Of a DNA stretch of 64,000 nucleotides, positions 49,372 to 61,261 are shown piece after piece. Source of the DNA: Pollutimonas sp963712655 (GTDB lineage Bacteria > Pseudomonadota > Gammaproteobacteria > Burkholderiales > Burkholderiaceae_B). Each line of letters starts with the position of its first letter. The stretch's first letter is position 1. The translations under genes were made by a program, and so were the position numbers. The DNA lies in contig CAVQIT010000004.1 of assembly GCA_963712655.1 (NCBI GenBank), positions 62,001 to 126,000 of the forward strand. Direction: 5' to 3'. The notes beneath the pieces were generated by a model. It was given only the letters and a program-made list of their open reading frames with translations. It was not told where the DNA came from and ran no database searches.

Positions 49372-50661
49372 TCAGTCGCCATTGATCCAGGCGCTCGCGG
49401 CATCTGGATCATTCAATACCTTGGCGACTGTCGTTATGGCTGAGCGTGTGCCTTCCAGTAAATTCTCTTTGCCCAGCCGCTCGCCATCGGGATAGCTCAT
49501 CAAGCGATAAACGCAAGCCGAACCTGGCATGCCGGATACCGAAATGGTTATGGCTCCCGTGTATTTAAGCAGCGCCATTCCGGCAATTGCAGTGGCTTCA
49601 ATTGGTACGATGCACGCACTGGATTTTCCGGCTTCCTGCAGAGCCAATTGCAATAGGTCTTCGCCGGAAAGCGCTACGCCCGGACCGGCCCGATAGGCCT
49701 TGCCTTGAACGATTTTTTGTAATTCGGGCAGCACTCCATCGGTGAATCGAGCTGCTCGGCGTATCGGTTCAGCATCGAAGGCATTGATCGCATTTTCTCC
49801 CGCCACGATGGATCCCAGTTGGGCTTCAAGTCCGAACATGAAAGCCTTGGCTCGAATCTCCCGAATCAACTCCGTGCTGCCGGCCACAAAGCCCGAGCGG
49901 GGTCCTGTGCAATGTTTATCCAGCGACCAAAATGCCACGTCCGCGCCCATGGCCAAGGGAGGCGTTTCTCCGTAAACGGCTAGCCGGGCGGACAAGTGCG
50001 CATCGTCAAGCACTACCGTTGCACCAAGCTCCTTGGCGCGCGCTATCACTCGATTGGCGTCGGCCTCTGGCATGTGGTGCTTGGACGGTGAAATCGTGGT
50101 GACCACTACAACTTTCGGGGCTCTCTTGCCTGAACTCATTGCCTCGATAAAGGCATCGGCGCCAATGGCTTCATCAAAGTTTCCACCTACGCTCAGTACC
50201 GAGTTCTTGATCGACGGGTGGCAACGATCGGCGGGCACCACGGAATAAACCAAATCTCCCGGATTGAGCAAGGCCATCATTGTGGCCAGCGCGGCTGCGC
50301 TTACACGGTTGCAGAGAAAACCATCATGTTCAGGTTGCGCTCCGCCCATGCGCGTCAATGCTTGCGGTACGATTTTTCCTTCATCCACCGCCCCGAAGTG
50401 GATGTACGAAAGCATCTTGGGATAGTCTTCTTCATTAAAGCGAAAGCCGCGAATCAACCCGGTCAGGTTATAGATAGCGTCATCACCGAGTTGGGCGCGC
50501 CGTGCGCGGGCAATCCGATACGTGTTGCGTTGGCGTTGTATTTCATCAGCGTTGCTGCGCAAGATGGTGCCGCGCGCATATGAAACACTCGGGTCGATCA
50601 CGTTGCCAAAGCGATCTGCTTTGACAGCTTTGGCGCTATCTGGCGAGAGCGGTTCAGTCAT
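49372..50661 (-). CDS. SelA-like PLP-dependent lyase/racemase-type enzyme
   Basis: 429 residues from ATG 50661 (GAGGAAA). Fold type I PLP protein of the SelA/aminotransferase class V group. 'LDDAHLSARLAVYGETPPLAMGADVAFWSLDKHCTGPRSGFVAGSTELI' has the PLP-binding Asp (219/220) and probable Schiff-base Lys at residue 249. The Asn/Ser-rich motif 'TTISPSKHHMPE' is near the cofactor phosphate. True SelA has an extra N-terminal domain that is absent. The activity on a D-amino-acid-type substrate is a context-based inference. Confidence 0.78.
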   Translation of the reverse strand: MTEPLSPDSAKAVKADRFGNVIDPSVSYARGTILRSNADEIQRQRNTYRIARARRAQLGDDAIYNLTGLIRGFRFNEEDYPKMLSYIHFGAVDEGKIVPQALTRMGGAQPEHDGFLCNRVSAAALATMMALLNPGDLVYSVVPADRCHPSIKNSVLSVGGNFDEAIGADAFIEAMSSGKRAPKVVVVTTISPSKHHMPEADANRVIARAKELGATVVLDDAHLSARLAVYGETPPLAMGADVAFWSLDKHCTGPRSGFVAGSTELIREIRAKAFMFGLEAQLGSIVAGENAINAFDAEPIRRAARFTDGVLPELQKIVQGKAYRAGPGVALSGEDLLQLALQEAGKSSACIVPIEATAIAGMALLKYTGAITISVSGMPGSACVYRLMSYPDGERLGKENLLEGTRSAITTVAKVLNDPDAASAWINGD

Positions 50662-50706
50662 GTTTTCCTCCAATGGAAAGTTAAATAATCAAGCGGGCCG
50701 ACACGG

Positions 50707-51786
50707 TTATCGCGCGACCAGATCGTCAAGAAAGCCTTGAAGCCCCAAGTCCAGGGCGGGATACAGGGCCAATACCGAAAGCAATTTCACAAAGGCTTGA
50801 TGCACCTCTGACGGCATTGCATCGGCGCCCGGCGTGCACAAGCCATTAAGATCCATGTAGCCGGCCCGCGCACAGCCTTCAAGAAGCCGGCGTTCACGGT
50901 CGGCTGAGTGAGCTGCGTAAGGTTTGCCTTGGACATGCGCGAGATAGGCAGCCAAGGCATAAGCTCCCCAATTCGACACAGTGGCAGTGATAAGGCAGTC
51001 CACAGGTTCATCCGCGAAAATGGAGCCGCCGCATGGACATGCGCATTTGGCTAATTGGGGAAAGCGGGTTTCAAGCTGCTTGCGGATGGAGCCCATTCCT
51101 ATTTCATTGCCGCCATCCCCGATGCCAATCGTAAGAATGTCCGCCTCCCGGCAGCGCCTGAACAGCATTTCCGCTCGCGCTTTGCCTGCCGAGGAATCCA
51201 GCTTCTTGCTATTGTGGTAGATGCCGTTTTCGTTGCGGCTCGCTTTCTCGATGGCAATAGATGCCACGGGAGCAAGCTGTGACAACCAACGCTGCGATTG
51301 CTGATCGGCGGTCTGGTCGTCCGATGCGACTTCAAGCACCGCGATTGCTCCGGCATGAGTTGTGTCCGTTGCCTGCTGAATGACCGCCTCTGCCGGCAAT
51401 GTATATAAACCTAGTGACCGCGCCGCTTCTGACAGCATGCCGCCCTGTCCTGGATCTGTGACAACGATAGGCGCCACACCGCATGCAAGGGCTAATGTTC
51501 GGGCAAGCGCAATCGTTCCCGCCGGCCCGTCCGTTTCACCTATATGGGCGGGCAAGCCCAGCCGCAATGAGGTGGCCCCGGTTGCGATCATTACCACCGC
51601 TCCTTTGCGCCCGCCAATTGCTTGCAGGAGCCGGTCGCCCGCCACTTGCACCAAGGGCCCCTGCGCCCATTCTCTTGCCAAGGGGTAGGCGCCTGTTATG
51701 AAGCCGCGACCTGAAATGTCGACGGACATAAGTCGATCGATAGACTCAGCGAGAGCCTGTGAAGCATCGCCGGATTCAATTTTCAT
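50707..51786 (-). CDS. DUF4392 / D-glutamate cyclase-family protein
   Basis: 359 residues from ATG 51786. Key blocks: 'GAVVMIATGATSLRLGLPAHIGETDGPAGTIALARTLALACGVAPIVVTDP', 'HNSKKLDSSAGKARAEMLFRRCREADILTIGIGDGGNEIGMG', 'CACPCGGSIFADEPVDCLITATVSNWGAYALAAYL'. These define the DUF4392 family whose mammalian member (DGLUCY) converts D-glutamate to 5-oxo-D-proline. Three cysteines near residue 250 may bind metal. Next gene downstream encodes the SelA-like enzyme (45 bases apart). Confidence 0.85.
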   Translation of the reverse strand: MKIESGDASQALAESIDRLMSVDISGRGFITGAYPLAREWAQGPLVQVAGDRLLQAIGGRKGAVVMIATGATSLRLGLPAHIGETDGPAGTIALARTLALACGVAPIVVTDPGQGGMLSEAARSLGLYTLPAEAVIQQATDTTHAGAIAVLEVASDDQTADQQSQRWLSQLAPVASIAIEKASRNENGIYHNSKKLDSSAGKARAEMLFRRCREADILTIGIGDGGNEIGMGSIRKQLETRFPQLAKCACPCGGSIFADEPVDCLITATVSNWGAYALAAYLAHVQGKPYAAHSADRERRLLEGCARAGYMDLNGLCTPGADAMPSEVHQAFVKLLSVLALYPALDLGLQGFLDDLVAR

Positions 51787-51802
51787 TATGTTCTCCTGTT
51801 GT

Positions 51803-51822
51803 TATGTTCTTATAATGACATA
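51803..51822. promoter_or_regulatory. Candidate GntR operator
   Basis: TATGTnnTTATAAnnACATA, a 20-bp interrupted palindrome (16 of 20 symmetric), in the divergent region between the DUF4392 gene and the GntR gene. A symmetric AT-rich site fits GntR/HutC binding. Confidence 0.45.
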
Positions 51823-51968
51823 TCATCTGAATAGATACAAGCGGTATGTAATAATCAATGATACTGGCCTAAGCCATCTTGAAAACCAGCATTTTCAACG
51901 ATGATGCAACGAAAACTGCTGTTGATAAGAGCCAAATTGCTCACCACACCGATGATATAAGGCGTCTT

Positions 51969-52754
51969 ATGGCAACAAATTTGGGAAGTGGAACAATTGA
52001 TGTTGCAAATTTTGGACTAATACCGGAGGGTTCAAGTCCGCTGTATGCGCGCATTGCCGAAGGCATCGAGCGCTACATGAAACAAAATAGTCCTGAAGAG
52101 GGCACTCGTTTGCCAACCGAAAGTCAATTATCCAAGCATTTTGAAGTTAGCATCATCACCATACGTGCGGCCCTTAAGCAGTTGGTCGATCTTGGCCTGG
52201 TTGAGCGCCATCAGGGAACAGGAACTTTTGTTGGAGGGGCGCGAAACCGTACATCCACATGGGCTATAGGTACGCTCTCGGACTTGGCCCAGTTCAGCCA
52301 GGCAACAGAAATTGATATTCTCTATATTGGCGAGGCAAAGCTGCCCGAATGGGCGGCGCTGGAGCTACAGGCTCGCGCAGGGGAGAAAAGGTTTCATGTA
52401 AGCGTAGTGCGGCGCCGCGAAGGCAGGGGATGCCAACTGACCGAGGCTTATTATCCTCGCGACGTGGGAGAGCAATTGGCTGCCGCCGACATGAAGGCCA
52501 GCTTGTTGCGTACCCACCTGATCATAGGCGCGGTTGAAAACATTACCGGCCAGAGCGTCGCGGTCATTCGGCAAACAATTAAGGCCACTTCCGCAACTAA
52601 ACTGATAGCCTCGACTTTGCAGGTGCCTTTGCGCACGCCTGTGCTGGAAATCGCGCGAATCAGCGAAACGGAGACCGGCCGTGTCTTGCAGGTCGCCCGT
52701 TCGTTCTACCAAACACACGACTTCGGATATGCTTTCGACATCCATCGCAAGTAA
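51969..52754 (+). CDS. GntR-family (HutC/UTRA) transcriptional regulator
   Basis: 261 residues from ATG 51969, AAGG six bases upstream; a TTG-start longer form (51879) adds 30 unstructured residues. Winged HTH 'PLYARIAEGIERYMKQNSPEEGTRLPTESQLSKHFEVSIITIRAALKQLVDLGLVERHQGTGTFVGG', then a UTRA effector domain with '...ARAGEKRFHVSVVRRREGRGCQLTEAYYPRDVGEQL' and '...TPVLEIARISETETGRVLQVARSFYQTHDFGYAFDIHR'. Divergent from the D-amino-acid cluster. Confidence 0.9.
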   Translation: MATNLGSGTIDVANFGLIPEGSSPLYARIAEGIERYMKQNSPEEGTRLPTESQLSKHFEVSIITIRAALKQLVDLGLVERHQGTGTFVGGARNRTSTWAIGTLSDLAQFSQATEIDILYIGEAKLPEWAALELQARAGEKRFHVSVVRRREGRGCQLTEAYYPRDVGEQLAAADMKASLLRTHLIIGAVENITGQSVAVIRQTIKATSATKLIASTLQVPLRTPVLEIARISETETGRVLQVARSFYQTHDFGYAFDIHRK

Positions 52755-52766
52755 CGGCGGGTGTAT

Positions 52767-53440
52767 TCACGATCGTCCGGCCCATTCCTGTATGGCTGGC
52801 CAGAGGTCATCGGGCGATTTGGCGATGGCGTCCGCCTGCCAGGCGTGCAGGGCGGTTTCCCGGCCGCAATAGCCATAGGCCGCCACAATGGTGGCCATGC
52901 CCGCTGCCTTGCCGGCAATGATGTCGCGCTCGTCGTCGCCAACGTAGATGCAGTCGGCGGGGTTGAATCCCGCCTCTTTGGCGGCATGCAGCAGCGGCGC
53001 CGGGTGCGGCTTGCTGTGGCGGTGGTGTCGCCGCATACCGAACGGCGCAATCGGTATACAGGCCCAGGTGGGCCACGATGGGAAGCGCCAGGTATTCCAT
53101 TTTATTGGTGACGATGCCCCAGGCGTAGCCGTGCTGCTCGAGTGTCGGCCAGCAGCGACTTCACGCCTGGAAACAGCCGGTGGTACGGTCGTCATGTCTT
53201 GTCGTAGTCTTCCAGGAACTGTTGCGCGGCAGGTTTCGTATTCGGGATGGTCGGGCTCCATGTCCAGCCCGACGCGGAGCAGGCCGCGCGCGCCGTGCGA
53301 AGCCAACGGCCGGAAATGCTTCGTAAGGACAGAGGGGGCAGGCCTTTGCGGCGCTCGCGTTGCATATTGGCGGCGGCGGCCAGGTCGGGCGCGGTGTCGG
53401 CCAGGGTGCCGTCGAAATCGAACAGAACAAGTTTTTGCAT
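52767..53440 (-). CDS. gph: Phosphoglycolate phosphatase, frame-disrupted
   Basis: ATG 53440 'MQKLVLFDFDGTLADTAPDLAAAAN' is the HAD DxDGTL start. Then 'ASHGARGLLRVGLDMEPDHPEYE' (cap), 'IKWNT...WPTWACIPIAPFG' fragments, 'PADCIYVGDDERDIIAGKAAGMATIVAAYGYCG' (HAD motif III) and the end 'DLWPAIQEWAG' lie in different frames. At least four single-base indels separate them; the residues are otherwise those of proteobacterial Gph. Follows ubiG, the usual arrangement. Confidence 0.82.
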
Positions 53441-53453
53441 GGCGTATCAGTTT

Positions 53454-54148
53454 CGCGACGCGTTGCCAAGAGGTAGTTGACCGAGGTGTCGTGGCGTAAG
53501 TCTATATAGATCCGTGATGCGGGTTGTATTCCATGCCGGCCATCTTCAGTGCCGACAGGCCGGCTGCGCGCACCGCAGCCGCCAGTTCGCTGGGCTTGAT
53601 GAATTTTCGTAGCTGTGCGTGCCGCGCGGCAGCAGGCTCAGCAGGTATTCGGCGCCGACGATGGCGAACAGGAAGGCCTTGGCATTGCGGTTGATGCGTC
53701 GAGAAGAACACCCAGCCGCCCGGTTTGACCAGCGTGGCGCAGGCCCGCACGATCGATGCCGGGTCGGGCACGTGTTCCAGCATCTCCATGCAGGTGACGA
53801 CGTCGAATTGCCGCCGGCTGCTCGCTGCGCCAGCGCTTCGGCGCTGATCTCGCGGTAGTCGACCGTTGACGCCGGATTCCAGGCCGTGCAGCTGCGCGAC
53901 CTTCAGGGATTTGTCGGCCAGGTCGATGCCGGGAACCTCGGCGCCGCGCGCGCCATGGATTCGGCCAGGATGCCGCCGCCGCAGCCGACATCGAGCACGC
54001 GCTTGCCGCTGCAGGCACCTGTGCGATCCAGTGATCCAGTCCAGGCGCAGCGGGTTGATGGCGTGCAGCGGCCGGAATTCGCTTTCCGGATCCCACCAGC
54101 GGTGGCCAGCTCGCTGAATTTGGCCAGCTCGGCGGATCGGCATTACAT
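53454..54148 (-). CDS. ubiG: Ubiquinone biosynthesis O-methyltransferase, frame-disrupted
   Basis: UbiG blocks appear in order but across frames: '..AELAKFSELA.RWWDPESEFRPLHAINPLRLDWI', 'DVGCGGGILAESMARAGA' (partly), 'GIDLADKSLKVAQLHGLESGV', 'FDVVTCMEMLEHVPDPASIVRACATLVKPGGWVFFST', 'KFIKPSELAAAVRAAGLSALKMAGMEYNPHHGSI'. At least five indels. SAM-dependent O-methylation in ubiquinone synthesis. The 3' end reaches gph, which starts within about 15 bases. Confidence 0.82.
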
Positions 54149-54299
54149 GGCGGGGATTGAGGTGTATGCTGGAGCGGTCATGAGGTCGCGTCCAATATGA
54201 AACAACTCCGCAATGCGTCGGAGTTTGAATTCAAGGGCACCCGCGACCGGAGCGCCTTCATTGTAGCGTTTAACGCAGACGAGTATTACGGCTTAGTGA

Positions 54300-54898
54300 T
54301 TACTTGCGGGTGCCGACCACTTCGATTTCCACGCGACGGTTCTTCGCGCGGCCTTCGCGCGGTCTTGTTGTCGGCGACGGGTTGCTTTTCGCCCTTGCCT
54401 TCGGTGTAGACACGGTTCTTCGATGCCCTTGCTGACCAGATAGGCCTTGACGGCTTCGGCACGGCGTGCCGACAGCTTCTGGTTGTACTGCTCGGTGCCG
54501 ACCGAGTCGGTGTGACCGACGGCGATGATCACTTCCAGGTTGAGCTGTCGGCTTGTGCGGCGACCTCGTCAAGCATTGGCGGCCTTCGGCTTCAGCGTCG
54601 ATTTGTCGAAGTCGAAGAACGCGTCGGCGATGCGAAGACGACCTTGGTTCGACCGTACGGAGCGACGGGGCAGCCGGAGCCGGCGCTGCTTGGGCAACCG
54701 GCACGCCGTCGCAACCGGGGATGCCGGTGGCGGGGGTCCAGAAGTTGTCGCGCCAGCACAGTTCGTTGGTGCCGTTCTTCCAAACGTCGCCGAACGGATT
54801 TTGCCAGTTGTCGACGGTCTGCGCCGATAGCTGCAGCCAGAGGCCGTACGGCGGCTGCAAGGCGAGCGCCGAGAGCGAACTTTGTTCAGTTTCTTCAT
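54300..54898 (-). CDS. ompA: OmpA-family outer-membrane protein, frame-disrupted
   Basis: Start at ATG 54898. Segments 'AQTVDNWQNPFGDVWKNGTNELCWRDNFWTPATGIPGCDGVPVAQAAP', 'DAFFDFDKSTLKPKA' and 'IIAVGHTDSVGTEQYNQKLSARRAEAVKAYLVSKGI' (OmpA peptidoglycan-binding motif), ending 'RRVEIEVVGTRK' lie in three frames. They resemble the Bordetella-type OmpA in sequence and length (about 195 residues). Upstream of ubiG-gph, as in Bordetella. Confidence 0.85.
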
Positions 54899-55314
54899 GT
54901 TTCTCCTCTTGAGCTGAATGCTGGATAAGTGACTCGCAGCGAACCCCCGCCGCATATCAAGAAAACGGAAGCCAGTATAACAACGCTATGAATTAATAGA
55001 ATTGCACTGGGTTTCATGCGTGTTAGGGCGAATCTTACGGCATTTCTGTGCGGTTAGTTAAGCGCGAAGTGCGCATCTGCCTCAGATATTCGGATTTCTG
55101 CCATATCTTCGCTTTTATTGTTGGTTTTTGGCAACATTGTTACGGGCTTAAAGTGCTTTGTGAACAGCGTGCGGCGACGGCTGGAATTCAGCCGGTTTAG
55201 GCCATGTTCAGCCCGAGCTGTACGTTATAAGGCAATGGCGCAGGTGCAAGTGTTAGAATTTCCCATTCGCCCGTCATCGGTCCAGTTTCACGATTTTTAC
55301 GTTTTAGATAATCT
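54899..55314. other. 416-bp intergenic region between ompA and gyrA
   Basis: No gene. Divergent promoters are expected for ompA (minus) and gyrA (plus). A TGTTAGAAT extended -10-like site lies about 60 bp before the gyrA ATG. Confidence 0.5.
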
Positions 55315-58057
<2,743 letters not shown>

Positions 58058-58058
<1 letters not shown>

Positions 58059-59192
58059 TGCGTCCATGGAATTTTTCGGCGGGCCCTTCGGCCTTGCCGC
58101 TAGGAAGTGCTGCAGCAGGCGGCTGCCGAAATGCTCGATTGGCATGGCAGCGGCATGTCGGTCATGGAAATGAGCCATCGCGGCAAGCAGTTTTCCCAGA
58201 TACGCGACGAAGCCGAAGCCGACTTGCGCGAACTGCTGGCCGTGCCCGACGATTACGCACGTTTTGTTCATGCAGGGCGGCGGCTTCGGGCGAAAACGCC
58301 ATCGTGCCGCTGAACCTGATAGGGCGGGGCGGGGCGGGCAAGGCGGACTACGTCCTGTCGGGCATCTGGTCGAATAAGTCCCACAAGGAAGCCCAACGCT
58401 ATGGCGATATCGCACATCGCCGCGTCCAGCGGCAGCGAGCAAGTCCTGGACGGCGTGGCGCAGCCCGCATGGACCTGGTTTCCAGGCGTGGACAGCTGGA
58501 AGCTGCGGGCCGACGCGACTTACTTGCATTTCTGCGGCAACGAAACCATAGGCGGGGTCGAGTTTTCCGACTGGCCGGATATGGCTGCGCTGGGCGCTTC
58601 CGACGTGCCGTTGGTGGTCGATGCGTCTTCGCATTTCCTGTCGCGCCCCATGGATTTGTCGCAAGGCGGCCATGGTGTATGCCGGCGCCCAGAAAAATGC
58701 GGGCCCGCCGGCCTGACCATGGTGATCGTGCGCAAGGATCTGGTGGGCCATGCCTTGCCGATTTGCCCGTCCGCCTTCGATTACGCGAATGTGGCGGGGG
58801 CCGACTCCGTGTTCAATACGCCGCCGACCTACGCCATCTATATCGCGGGCCTGGTCTTCAAGTGGCTCAAGAAGCAGGGCGGCATGGCCGCCATCGAAGC
58901 GGCCAATATCGCCAAGTCGAAGGCCCTGTATTCGTATCTGGACACGGCGGCGACTTCTATCGCAGTCCCGTTCATGCGGCCGTCGCGGTCGCGCATGAAC
59001 GTGCCGTTTTTTCTGCGCGACGAGTCCCTCAACAGCGATTTCCTGGCCCAGGCCGATGCGGCCGGGCTGATGCAGTTGAAAGGGCACAAGAGCGTCGGCG
59101 GCATGCGTGCCTCCATCTACAACGCGGTGCCGATCGAAGGGGTGCAGGCGCTGGTTGCATACATGCAGGATTTTGAACGTCGCCATGGATAA
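58058..59192 (+). CDS. serC: Phosphoserine aminotransferase, frame-disrupted
   Basis: Start 'MRPWNFSAGPSALP' overlaps the gyrA stop (TGATG). After early indels the frame settles: 'AAAEMLDWHGSGMSVMEMSHRGKQFSQIRDEAEADLRELLAVPDDY', then about 58401-59192 is continuous to 'LVAYMQDFERRHG'. PLP Lys lies in 'GAQKNAGPAGLTMVIVRKDL'. At least three indels (near 58110, 58270-58400, 58665). Serine and pyridoxal-phosphate biosynthesis. Confidence 0.88.
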
Positions 59193-60270
59193 TTCTTTAC
59201 AAGCCACGTTTGCTGCCTGTGCGCAGGCAAATCGATACGCTCGATGAGCAAATCCTTGATTTGTTGAACCGGCGAGCGACGGCGGCCCAGGAAGTGGGCA
59301 AGATCAAGCAGGATTTCGACCTTGACGGCCCGGTGCTCAAGCCCGAGCGCGAAGCGAGGTGATTCGCCGCTTGCAGGAGCTGAACAAAGGCCCATTCACG
59401 GGGCCGGCCATCGAAGCGGTATGGACGCAGATCATTTCCACCTGCCGCGGGCTGGAAAGCGTGCTGACCGTCGCGTACTTGGGTCCACAGGGCTCGTTTT
59501 CCGAGCAGGCCGCGCTCGAACATTTCGGCCATGCGGTCAACCGCCTGCGCTGCGATTCTTTCGACGAAGTATTCCGCGCGGTCGAAGCCGGGCAGGCCGA
59601 CGTCGGCATGGTGCCGGTGGAAAACTCCACCGAGGGCGCCGTGAACCGCACTCTGGACCTGCTGCTGAATTCCCCGCTCAAGGTGCTGGGCGAGCGATCC
59701 ATCAAGATCCACCATAACCTGATGACGCGGTCGCGGCACGCTGGAAGGTGTTACGCGTGTCATGGCGCATCCCCAGGCCTTGGCGCAATGCCAGTCCTGG
59801 CTTACGCAGCATCATCCCAAGCTGATCCGCGATGCGGCTTCCAGCAATGCCGAGGCGGCGCGTATTGCCGGGAGGACCCCACGGTGGCGGCCATCGCGGG
59901 CGCGACAGCCGCGCAGGCCTGGAATTTGCAAGTCCTGGCTTCCGGCATACAAGACGATCCGCAAAACCGCACTCGCTTTCTGGCGGTCGGCGCGATAGAA
60001 ACCTTGCCTAGCGGCAAGGATAAAACCAGCATCATCCTGGCCGTTCCCAATCGTGCCGGCGCGGTATACGACATGCTGGCGCCCTTGGCGGCGAACAAGG
60101 TCTCCATGACGCGCCTGGAGTCCAGGCCGGCGCGCACGGGCCAATGGGAATACTATTTTTATGTGGACCTGCAGGGCCATCGCGATGAGCCGGCCGTGGC
60201 CCAGGCTTTGGCCGACCTGAAGAAACAGGTCGCATTTTTCAAGGTGCTGGGATCCTATCCCAGCCAGTAA
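59185..60270 (+). CDS. pheA: Chorismate mutase/prephenate dehydratase (P-protein), frame-disrupted
   Basis: ATG 59185 overlaps serC. N-terminal chorismate-mutase segment ('RRQIDTLDEQILDLLNRRATAAQEVGKIKQDFDLDGPVLKPERE'), then the dehydratase ('VAYLGPQGSFSEQAALEHFGHAVNRLRCDSFDEVFRAVEAGQADVGMVPVENSTEGAVNRTLDLL') and a C-terminal ACT domain ('DKTSIILAVPNRAGAVYDMLAPLAANKVSMTRLESRPARTGQWEYYFYVDLQGH'). Indels near 59222, 59355, 59745 and 59870. Phenylalanine pathway. Confidence 0.9.
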
Positions 60271-60352
60271 AGACGGGGCTACGCATGCATACTGACATCC
60301 TCGAAAGCGTTGTCGCGGGCTCCGCCCTGGCCGATTGCTTTCTTTGCGGCGC

Positions 60353-61261
60353 ATGAGCGCCGCAACAGGGGCGCCTGCCACCGCAACGCCGCTGGTGCCG
60401 GTTTTGGCCGTGATAGGCGTAGGACTGATAGGCGGCTCGTTTGCCGCCGCGCTGCGCGACCGGGCCGCTGTGGGCCGGGTACTGGGCGTAGGGCGTCAAG
60501 CGTCATCGCTGGCCCAGGCGCGTGATTTGGGCCTGATCGACGAGGCCGTCAGCCTGGAGCAGGCGGCGCGGCAGGCAGACCTGATTTTCCTGGCCATGCC
60601 GGTGGGCGCGACGCAAACCATACTTTCCGGCCTCAAGCCTTTTTTGCGTGACGGCACCATTGTCACCGACGGGGGCAGTACCAAGGCCAACGTGGTGGCG
60701 GCCGCCAGGGCGGCCTTGGGCGAGCGCATCGGTCAATTCATTCCAGGGCATCCCATCGCCGGCGGCGAAAAAACCGGTCCCGCAGCGGCCGAGGCCGGCT
60801 TGTACAGGGGCCGCAATGTCATCCTGACGCCACTGGAAGAAAACGCCAGCCAGGCTAAAGCCTATTTGACGCGTGTATGGGAAAGCTGCGGCGCCCGCGT
60901 CATGGCCATGGATGCCGAAGTCCACGACACGATATTGGCGTCAGTAAGCCATGTGCCGCATTTGCTGTCGTCGGTTTTCATGTGGCAGGTCGCCACATCG
61001 CACGATTCCGATTTGCGCATGGCGTTGGCGGGCAGCGGGTTTCGCGACTTTACGCGAATTGCCGCAGGTTCGGCCGAGATCTGGCGCGATATCTTCCTGG
61101 CCAACCGGTCGGCGGTCTTGTCCGAGCTGCAAGACGTCAAGGCCGCCTTGTCGCGCGCCGAGCAGGCATTGCAGGATGCCGATGGCGATGAATTGCAGGA
61201 TTTCCTGGAGCGCGCGGCCTTGGCCCGGCGTTTTTGGGGCAGCAGGAGCGGTTTGACATGA
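60353..61261 (+). CDS. tyrA: Prephenate dehydrogenase
   Basis: 302 residues from ATG 60353, one of the few continuous genes in this block. NAD site 'VLAVIGVGLIGGSFAAAL'; 'LIFLAMPVGATQTILSGLKPFLRDGTIVTDGGSTKANVVAAARAALGERIGQFIPGHPIAGGEKTGP' (prephenate-binding His/Arg region); 'SHVPHLLSSVFMW' and the helical dimer domain follow. Makes 4-hydroxyphenylpyruvate for tyrosine. Overlaps aroA by 4 bases (ATGA). Confidence 0.93.
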   Translation: MSAATGAPATATPLVPVLAVIGVGLIGGSFAAALRDRAAVGRVLGVGRQASSLAQARDLGLIDEAVSLEQAARQADLIFLAMPVGATQTILSGLKPFLRDGTIVTDGGSTKANVVAAARAALGERIGQFIPGHPIAGGEKTGPAAAEAGLYRGRNVILTPLEENASQAKAYLTRVWESCGARVMAMDAEVHDTILASVSHVPHLLSSVFMWQVATSHDSDLRMALAGSGFRDFTRIAAGSAEIWRDIFLANRSAVLSELQDVKAALSRAEQALQDADGDELQDFLERAALARRFWGSRSGLT

